Shown here piece by piece: positions 55,910 through 64,000 of a stretch of 64,000 nucleotides of DNA. The notes below the pieces were generated by a model. The model saw only the letters and a list, made by a program, of their open reading frames with translations. It ran no database searches and had not been told where the DNA came from. Made by a program: the position numbers and the translations under genes. Origin of the DNA: Triglochin maritima (lineage: Eukaryota; Streptophyta; Magnoliopsida; Alismatales; Juncaginaceae); assembly GCA_963682175.1 (NCBI GenBank), contig OY821775.1, forward strand, positions 15,286,501-15,350,500, in the 5' to 3' direction. Position 1 is the first letter of the stretch. Every line of letters starts with the position of its first letter.

Positions 55910-58085
55910 TGAAAGAAATGTGTTCTAAAAGTTTTACTTTTATATGTCAAATGTTATGAATTGAATGTGCAAGCATTTTGTTCCTTGATTATGGTATTCG
56001 TCTTTTGAAAGTGTTAAGGAAGAAGCGTTTGGTCCTTAACCGTAGAGCTATAAAAGATAATGGTTTACATAAATCAAAAGTTATTCACAATCATGGTAAT
56101 TAACATGGAACATTAATTACCGAGATAAGATTGTCGTGTTGGTCATCGATTGTTGTAGCTCTACAAATAATTAACGACACGAGTATATAAAAGAGGAAAA
56201 TATTACTTTTATATATTGAATAGACCTAACAAGTAAAACATTATGGAATTGTGTTTCGTGTCATTAATGTTTTTACTGTGTCTTGGATCCTAAGATAGGA
56301 GACTTATATCTTTTCACTCAAGAAGTGCTTAATTTGATTATTGTCAAAAGCTATCAATAAGTGTAATGATAAAGGCAATAGTTTGTTGAACATGACTTGT
56401 GCTGGAAAAGATAGTTAGTCAAACGATTATCATTGCCCCTCTTAATTGAGTGATGATATTAGTGGGCCTCTTGATAAAGCAAAATTATAATGTGCACAAT
56501 GTAACTTGAGTTAAGTTACATAGTTATAATTAGCTTAGAGAGATCAAGAAATGAATATAATACAAAGATGACACATTTCTACTTTGTATATATTCTTAAT
56601 ATCATGAAGCAAGGGACGGACACAAGTGGTGCACTTACATCACTAAATGGATCGTGTTTTGGTTCGGGTGGAACAAAGACATCTATGCTAATTGGGTAAC
56701 TATAATGTGTAGCTAGATACCGCTTATAGTTTGAGATATTAAGTGTGTTTAATATCTCTGCCAATTGGGCTTAGATCCTCGTATAGGTCACACCACAAAA
56801 CTGGGAAACAACATGTTTATTTTAAGTTCATATGATGTGTCGGGTTTCATGTAAAAATGGGACACATGTGGTGAATTAATTAAAATCAATGTGTCATGAG
56901 AATTGACATAATTAGAATCGTAATAAATTCATATGAGGTATATATATTATGGGGTGTAATAATTTAATATTACATATGATAATATATTATATAAGATGTG
57001 AATTTGCTAAAAATCCCACAAGATCAAATTTTGTTGGAAATAAATCTAAAATTTGACAAAGGCAAAATCGGGGTCACACACGGTGAACCGTTCAAGGTTC
57101 GGTCGACCGAGGTATCTTCGGATCGATTAACCGAATGAGGAACATGTAAACACAATTGAATTACCAAGATTGTCTAGAGTGCATGGACAATCGGGTTCGG
57201 TTAACCGATTGGAAACGGTCAACCGAAAAGAGGTATTTTCGGTAGACCGAAGGTGACACGGTCATACGTAGACTATGTCCCAGGAGAAATTCTGGTAGGT
57301 CAATGGTCGACTGAGTAAAAGACGTGGTTCGTCCGAATTTTTTCCATGGAATTTTTATCATGCGGGATCGGTCGACCGTCTTGCTCACGGTGCACCGAAC
57401 ACGTGTTAAAACCGAACAGTTCAGTTGACCGAGTAATACTCGGTCCACCGAACAGAACGATTCCGCCTGAATTATTAAGAGATTAATTAAATCATGGGTG
57501 GATTAATTCTAGATTTAATTAAAATGTTTTTAGGGTGCTTATGTGGAAATTAGAGATTAATTTTAGGAGAGAATAAACAAGGGATCATGACTAAAGAATA
57601 ACTCTTGATGATGATGTTTAGGGAGCCTGTAAAAGGGCACTACTCCTACTTGTTTAATACTAATGCAAAATTATTTCTCTCATTAATCTCTCCTCTAATC
57701 ACCATGAAATTCTCTTAGTAATTTTGAGTTTAGGAGATAGAAATCTCAGGAGCTCAAAGAGGGGTTATTAGCTAGATTCTAAGCCTTATTAGAGATTGAT
57801 TGGCTAGCTCATTTCTCTCTAATCTTGTTTAGAGTTTGGTGAACACTCGGAGGCAAATTCGTGGATGATTCAACGGGCAACGCGACTCCGGATCTTCAAA
57901 AGCTTTTAGAGAACCTTTAGGTATGATTCTACCTTTGTGGTTTATTTTAATAAATGTAGGGTTGCATGATATTAGAATAAACACAAAGTAATGTACATAG
58001 AAATTGTTGAAAATATGGAAACGATCTTGTATATTGTATTAAATTTTTAAAAATATATACATACATAGGGACACGAAACCCTACA
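55910..58085 (+). mobile_element. 5' LTR, family A, with attached Copia internal region
   Basis: It starts TGAAAGAAATG and ends CCCTACA; 2176 bp. A Met-tRNA-type primer-binding site follows directly and then Copia gag-pol, which identifies family A as Copia LTRs. The left target pentamer is CTATA (55905-55909). The matching 3' LTR is not in the window. Length and sequence group it with the LTRs at 21333 and 26754. Confidence 0.93.
57080..57453. promoter_or_regulatory. decayed CGGTCGACCG array in 5' LTR U3
   Basis: Two perfect decamers (57100-57109 and 57369-57378). Many decayed ones surround them, such as CGGTGAACCG, CGGTTAACCG, CGGTCAACCG, CGGTAGACCG and CGGTCCACCG. Confidence 0.65.
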
Positions 58086-58086
58086 G

Positions 58087-58098
58087 TGGTATTAGAGC
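58087..58098 (+). other. primer-binding site (initiator Met-tRNA)
   Basis: TGGTATTAGAGC, one change from TGGTATCAGAGC, one base after the LTR end. Confidence 0.9.
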
Positions 58099-59559
58099 TT
58101 TTAGTTCATATTTTCAATGATTAAAGTATATAATTAATTTTAGTTTACCATCTACAATCGAAACAATTCATGTTCTATGTCTTTTTCGAGTTTTCCGATA
58201 GTTTTGTTGATTTAATTCTAATTGATTATTTTGATAGTTTTAAATGTTTTGAAACACATCATGTGAATGTTAGAATTAAAATTTAGACTTATGTCTGATT
58301 TATAGAATTTTCGTTTTAATTAAATGATTATTTTATAAGGAATCAACAAAATGGAAACGACATATGTTTATCTTTCTTTAATTTTTTATTTTTGTAAATT
58401 GTATAAACAACGGTTCAAATGTTTTATGTTTTGAACTATGGATGCATAAAATCATTTTTAATGGATTTCAAATGATTTTTGAATTGTTTGATTTAGAGAT
58501 GCATGATAAACTAAATCGAGTAATATATAGTATATCTACATGCATTGCTCGAGTTCTCTTATGCAGGGATATGTGAGTTTGTATGTTCCGATGAAGCCGT
58601 GTGTCAACGAATGAATGAATGTGTATGATATTATTATTCAATCACAAGGGCTTATGTATATGTAAAAATCAAATTTCTATTTCTATGTATATGCATGCAT
58701 ATGAGAGGATTTTACATAGGATTTGCACTAGACAATTTTCAAAATTGAGAGATGCATGTTTATATTTTTGCAATATCAACATTCATGGTGCAAGAGGAAG
58801 ACACTGAAGAAGCACAATGATCAATTATCAAGGACACGAGAACATATAAACTCACACAATGTGTGTGAATGGATTTATTTATGTTTGTGTGCTTGATATA
58901 TATGTGATTGCATGGATGAATGTTAGGATGTGTATAGATGATAAATATGCATGATCACCTAAATTATAAAATCAAATATTAATGTTTAAATTGTCCAACC
59001 AAAAATTAAGAGTATCTTTCTTTCTTATTTCATCCACTAGCAGTCATCGATCGAGGGATATTCTGCTCGCCCTGAGCGGGAGATAGCTTCCTCCATCTTT
59101 GGGAATAATGGGAGATATAAGTTTGTCTATTGTTGTGCCATGAATAGATGTACGAGGTGTGATTCACCCTTAGTGGACACCGAGTATTTTTGTTTGTGAA
59201 TACAATGGATAAACGTATCTCGTATCAAATGAAATAAGTTTTCTTAACAAGACCCGGAGCCCTAGCTGGGTTTTGAGAAAGAGAGTTTTTCTTATGAGGA
59301 CCGGTGAAAATCCCTCTTAATTAAAACGACAAGAGTCATAAGAGTTTGAAAATGCAAACGTTGCGATATTTCGAAATTGTTATGATTAGAAAAATGTTTT
59401 CTTACCTTGATTTTATAATATATCTGATAGTCCTTAGCTAGTCTATATTATAATTCATAGGATCTTGAATTACTGCATTTATGGACAAATTTTTATTTGC
59501 GGTATTGATTTTTAAAACATAAAATTGACATTAAGTCCCATATAATTTATTTTGTAGAA
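58099..59559 (+). other. Copia untranslated leader
   Basis: About 1.46 kb between the primer-binding site and gag. It has no long open frame and is unusually long for a plant Copia leader. Confidence 0.7.
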
Positions 59560-60390
59560 ATGTCGAATATTAAATCTATTGTGCAATCTATGATTGAAAA
59601 ACATCCTTTGGCAAATGATGACTCAAACTTCATAAGCTAGCAACTCAAGCTCAATATCGTGTTGAAGTTTGAGAAACTATCTCATATTTTGGATGGTGAA
59701 ATCCCAAAATTAAATGAGAAGACAACCGATAGTGAGAGAGAGGCAAAAGGCAAGTGGGAAGACCAAGAGAACCAGGTTCACGGTCTAATGTTAGCCTCCA
59801 TGGGTGACTCGCTTCAAGAGAAATACTTGGATTCAAAACCCAAGAAGATCATGCAAGCTTTAACAAAGATGTTCATGGATAATGCTAGAAAAGAGCGCTA
59901 TAAGACCATCATCGCACTCACAAGGTGACACATGGCAGAGGGAACATCGGTATCCATGCATTTTCTCACGATACAAGGATACCTTGAGAAGTTGTCGAAT
60001 CTCTCTTCCCCGATGCCCGATGACATTGTGGAAGATTTTATTCTTGGCTCTCTAGCCCCGTCCTACAAGGACTTCATTATGCACTATTATGTGTGTGAGA
60101 AAGGGGTGAGTCTTGAGGAACTTCACAACGCTCTCAAAACGACTGAAGTTGACATGGCAAGGGTTGGGACAAGCACGTCCTAGCCGTCCATGAGAGGAGC
60201 AAGAAGATCACCAAAGGTAAATGAAAATTCACCAAGAATACGTCAATCAAGAGCAATGGAGTAGGAGGTGCTCATGGGAGTGCCTCAAGGGGGGAATCTT
60301 TGAAATCTCCGACTCCCAACACAGAGTGCTTTAATTGCGGTGAAAATGGACACATCCGGCCAAATTGCCCCAAGTACAAGGAAGACCTTG
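59560..60390 (+). pseudogene. gag: Copia Gag with zinc knuckle
   Basis: The ATG at 59560 opens Gag. Stops at 59638, 59926 and 60181 and a frameshift near 60270 break it. The UBN2-like region contains M-L-A-S-M-x-D-S-L-Q and the helix pair ending near 60170. The CCHC knuckle C-F-N-C-G-E-N-G-H-I-R-P-N-C (60330-60371) binds RNA in the family. Only about three stops over 800 bp suggest moderate age. Confidence 0.88.
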
Positions 60391-60893
60391 ACAATGGAGT
60401 TATTGAACGTAAGCGCCCCAAAAAGGCCAAAGGTATATTTGTTATTGAGATCAATTTAGCCACCTCTGCCCATGATTGGGTAATTTATACCGAATCTTGT
60501 GCTCACATAATTTCTAATGTGCATCTACTAAAGGATAGGAAGGAACTCATAAAGAACGAGGTGATTTTGAAGGTCAGAAATGGTGCGAACGTTGTTGCGA
60601 TTGCACAAGGTTCTGTGGAGCTTCAATTATCTAGTGTTTTAAATTTATGTTTAAAGAATGTTTATTATGTGCCTTCGATTAGCAAGAATATTATTTCTGT
60701 ATCATGTTTGGATATAGATAATTTTAATATAAATATTTCAAATTCTTGCTTGTCTATATCGAAGAATGATATTTTCTATGCAAATGCATTCGTTAGAAAT
60801 GATCTCTATTTGCTTGAATTGAATAATAAACAAATCTTAAACATCAATAACAAAAAGCTTAAAACTACTCACGTGAATGATACACTCTTGTGA
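60391..60893 (+). pseudogene. Copia protease and pre-integrase region
   Basis: It is in frame with the zinc knuckle. The protease active-site region reads D-W-V-I-Y-T-E-S-C-A-H-I; the family has D-T/S-G at this place, so the catalytic residues have been altered. V-Y-Y-V-P-S-I-S-K-N-I-I-S-V-S and the following segment are typical of the protease-to-GAG-pre-integrase stretch. The next stop (TGA, 60891-60893) falls where Trp is expected in L-W-H-x-R-L-G-H. Confidence 0.8.
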
Positions 60894-61694
60894 CACTATC
60901 GTCTTGGTCACATAAATGAAAAACGCATCAAGAAATTGCAAGAAGCTAACCTTCTTGGTCAACTTGATTTTAAATCATTGGAGACGTGCGAACCTTGCCT
61001 AATGGGCAAGATGACCAAGAGGCCTTTCAAGAAGAAAGGATCGAGAGCGAATGACTTGTTGGATTTGATACATTCCGATGTATGTGGTCCGATGAGTACT
61101 AGTGCAAGAGACGGTTTTAGGTAGTTTATTACGTTCACGGATGACTATAGTCGTTATGGCTATATTTATCTAATGAGAAACAAAAGTGAATCTTTTGACA
61201 AGTTCAAGGAATTCAAGAATGAAGTAGAGAACCAAGTCAACAAGAAAATCAAGTATCTACGAACGGATCGTGGAGGTGAGTACTTAAGTACCGAATTTGA
61301 CTCATTCCTAAAGGAGTGTGGTATTGTACCACAACTCAGCCCTCCCGGTACACCTCAGTGGAATGGAGTATCCGAAAGGAGGAATATGAAATTACTCGAC
61401 ATGATTCGATCAATGATGAGTCATGTTGAATTGCCGCTTTACTTTTGGAGTTATGCTCTAGAAGCTGCGGTTTACACACTAAATAATGTTCCATCCAAAT
61501 CCGTAGAGAAAACGCCTTATGAGCTATGGAGTGGTAAAACACCTAAGCTCAATTTTCTCAAGATTTGGGATTGTGAGGCCTACATCAAGAGATTGATGTC
61601 GACCAAACTTCAACCAAAAGCGGATAAGTGCTTCTTTATAGGTTATCCTCGCGAGACAAGAGGATACTACTTTTGGCATATAACCTCCAATTGA
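60894..61694 (+). pseudogene. Copia integrase
   Basis: HHCC finger: H-Y-R-L-G-H...C-E-P-C (60894-60995). The core keeps D in H-S-D-V-C-G-P-M (about 61072), the F-T-D-D-Y-S-R segment, and Glu in W-N-G-V-S-E-R-R-N (about 61361-61387). The Y-x-F-W-x-Y-A-L-x-x-A-V-Y and L-K-I-W-(D/G)-C-E-A-Y blocks follow. Stops are at 61122-61124 and 61692-61694. Otherwise the frame is open. Confidence 0.9.
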
Positions 61695-62950
61695 GTGATT
61701 GTAGAGAGGGATGCCGTGTTTCTAGACAAGGAATTTCTGGAAAGAATGAAAGTAGTGGGAGTAGAGTTGTGCTTGAGGAGACTCAAAATACTCTACAAGA
61801 TCATGATATGAATGATGATATTCAAGATCATGAAGGCCCAACCGAGGTTCCTTTGGTTAGTCGGAGCGTGAGTGAGAGACCCTCGCAAGAAATTGTGAGA
61901 GAAACTCAATCTTCCCCACCTAGTGTACGTTCGAAAATCGAACACGAACTAATTCCACAAGAAATTGTGGAAGAAGTTCGAGAAGTACACGTAGAACCAA
62001 AAGAACTTAGAAGGTCAATGAGGGAAGGGAAGAAACCCGATATGTATTTGGGACTTCATGAGATCATGATACTAGATACCGATGATCCATCGACCTTTCA
62101 AGAAGCAATGGAAAGAAAGGACTCCAAACTATGGTTCAAGGCCATGGAATCCGAAATAGAATCCATGTATGATAATCAAGTATGGAACTTGGTTGACCTT
62201 CCTCAAGGGAAAAAAGTCATTCAAAATAAATGGGTTTTCAAGAGGAAGATGAACATGGATGAGAACTTTACAACCTTCAAAGCGAGGCTTGTAGCAAAAT
62301 GATTCACTCGAGTTCAAGGAATTGACTACAATGAAACTTTTTCACCGGTTGCCATGTTCAAGTCTATTCAGATTATGCTCGCTATTGTCGTATTTCATGA
62401 TTATGAGATATGGAAAATGGATGTCAAAATGACGTTCCTTAATGGGAACTTGGAGGAGGATGTGTACATGGTACAATCTCAAAGTTTTGAAGGTTCAAAG
62501 ATTAGCGAGAAAGTATGCAAGCTTCAAATATCCATTTATGGATTGAAGCAAGCATCAAGGAGTTGGAACAAGTGCTTTGACGAAGAAGTCAAAAAGATTC
62601 ACTTCGTCCAAAGTAAGGAAGAGACCTGTATATACAAGAAGGTTAGTGGGAGCCACATAGTGTTCTTGATCTTATATGTCGATGACATACTCCTCATGGG
62701 AAATCATATAGCTTTGCTTGATTAAACGACAAGTTCATTGAAATCTGCATTTTCAATGAAAGATATGGGTGAGACTCAATACATCTTGGGAATCAAGATA
62801 TATAGAGATAGATCCCGTAGACTCATTGACCTAAGTCAACGTACATACATTGACAATGTCTTGGAAAGGTTCAACATGAACAACTCCAAAAAGAGCAGTG
62901 TGCCAATGAGTATGAGTGTCCAACTCAAGAAGTCTCAAGAGGTTGTGAGT
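61695..62950 (+). pseudogene. Copia hinge and reverse transcriptase, truncated
   Basis: A frameshift near 61690 leads into a charged hinge, then W-F-K-A-M-E-S-E-I near 62130-62160 and K-W-V-F-K-R-K near 62230. D-V-K-M-T-F-L-N-G near 62420-62445 and Y-G-L-K-Q-A-S-R-S-W near 62537-62566 follow, then catalytic Y-V-D-D-I-L near 62676-62693 and D-M-G-E-T-Q-Y-I-L-G near 62763. Stops occur at 62300 and 62723. Similarity ends abruptly after the S-V-P-M segment near 62945; the rest of RT and RNase H is missing. Confidence 0.88.
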
Positions 62951-63873
62951 TGTGAGATAATCACTAGAGGTTTCTAAATAATTTTGCCCATGATATAAAA
63001 AACTTAAATATTTCTTTGATTTGATACATGAAAACCCTAAATTATTCCCGTACTAACTGCATCCCTCCCTCTATTCACCGTACATGTAACACTAACAAAA
63101 ACTCTCATTTTCTTCTTGAAATGAAAAAAAACTAAGCCATCTTATATTTCTTTAAGTAAATTTTAATTTTAAGAAAAGAGGGGGAGTTTTGGATGGGTAT
63201 ATTGATAAAGAGGTATTATGTAGCTATGGATGGCTGCTTAGGGCTTTCAAGGGAAAAAATTGAGAAATCATTAGTTTTATGATTGTAGTGGGTTAAATTG
63301 TTACAAATTAAATGTTATGAATTTATTTTGAAAGAATAAAGTAAGAATTTTGATTGTTCATGAAGAATTTACGGATCACATAATTGGAGGAGTGCAAATT
63401 TAGTTTACCTTTAAACAAAAATCATTAGCTAAATAAATATATGTATAACGCGTGGGCTTTCTTTGTAAAAGTATTGCACAAGATGTAATGGTTAATTTTG
63501 AATGGTTGGTATTTTGCCACAAAGATCATTATAAGCTTGGAATGCATAGTAATATTGTTGTTGTTGCTATTATTATGTTTATGTTTCATCTTTTAAACAC
63601 TTTTGTTGGCAGTGGAGTTGACAATCAACGTATAAGTACTATGATGCCTAAAAAAAGAAGGTCAATTAGGTGAGTTTCTCGAATTGGTGAGTCATGTACT
63701 TTGTCCCTTCCATACACGTATTCTCACATTTCTATTATCTTAGAAATGAAATGAGTAAGTTGTTTGGAAGGAGGAGCATCTGCAGCACGTAGAACAGCCG
63801 GTTGCCGACAGTCCAAAGACGATAGATTAGAATTAGGTGTAGTGGTTACAAGTGGGTCTACATTTGGCTAAAT
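62951..63873. other. AT-rich DNA replacing the Copia 3' half
   Basis: Unrelated to Copia. The first 150 bp has text of the type found in MULE terminal repeats (AAACCCTAAATTATTCCCGT-like words), which suggests another insertion, but its partner end is not in the window. A 73-codon frame at 63452-63673 matches no known family. Confidence 0.45.
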
Positions 63874-64000
63874 CACTACAACAAAAAGCAATCGAAAAAG
63901 TGACCCAAGTATCTTTCAAATATGACTAATTAAGATTTTGATTGTCAATTTGTCACTAACTAAACCTGTCCTGCTCACCCCTTTTTCGCTGCTTACCTTA
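63874..64000 (+). mobile_element. CACTA-like 5' terminus (runs off the window)
   Basis: CACTACAACAAAAAGC begins at 63874 and matches the plant CACTA terminal consensus CACTACAAGAAA-like. The 3-bp flank before it is AAT. The other end is outside the window. Confidence 0.5.

Overview
The window looks like nuclear DNA of a flowering plant. It has AT-rich intergenic sequence, many nested LTR retrotransposons primed by initiator-Met tRNA, CACTA, hAT and MULE-type DNA transposons, a TRIM element, and one intronless gene for a plant-specific hAT-derived protein. The species cannot be fixed from sequence alone. No rRNA, tRNA, CRISPR or organellar gene was recognised.

Layout. 1-1281 is the 3' part of a CACTA transposon. 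2.8-5.2 kb is a decayed Copia element interrupted by a hAT MITE (8-bp duplication, one mismatch), followed by a hAT transposase relic with a BED finger (5.3-6.2 kb). 6.25-13.9 kb is a Gypsy (chromovirus-like) element, from reverse transcriptase to 3' LTR. It is split by a solo LTR (7301-9329, duplication CTGTT) and by a hAT element (10811-12325, duplication CCTGTAGA) that itself holds a shrunken solo LTR (11334-12301, duplication ATACC). 16.9-17.5 kb and 35.7-36.5 kb are two copies of one hAT family in opposite orientation. 19.7-25.6 kb is a large field of direct and inverted repeats carrying two relics of a FAR1/MULE SWIM zinc finger, with another LTR inside. 32.4-36.6 kb is a GC-rich possible giant solo LTR. 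37131-37484 is a complete TRIM with 127-bp LTRs. 46752-49019 (minus) is the only convincing host gene. 53.8-55.9 kb is a minus-strand Copia relic, broken at its integrase by the 5' LTR of a second Copia element (55910 to about 62950) that retains gag, protease, integrase and reverse transcriptase with scattered stops. A CACTA-like terminus starts at 63874 and runs off the window.

Unifying signal. Six copies of one LTR family (about 2.0-2.2 kb, starting TGAA and ending TACA or close variants) occur here: four or five solo LTRs and one 5' LTR attached to coding sequence. In each, a cluster of the 10-bp palindrome CGGTCGACCG or its decayed forms sits upstream of the TATA box. In the best-preserved copies the decamers lie mostly 18-24 bp apart. 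The same decamer occurs in an unrelated GC-rich block (34.7-35.2 kb), once in another repeat (30021), and as two near-copies 22 bp apart in the Gypsy LTR. I count about 29 perfect copies where chance predicts about 0.06. This shared, phased palindrome array is the strongest candidate for an undescribed regulatory system.
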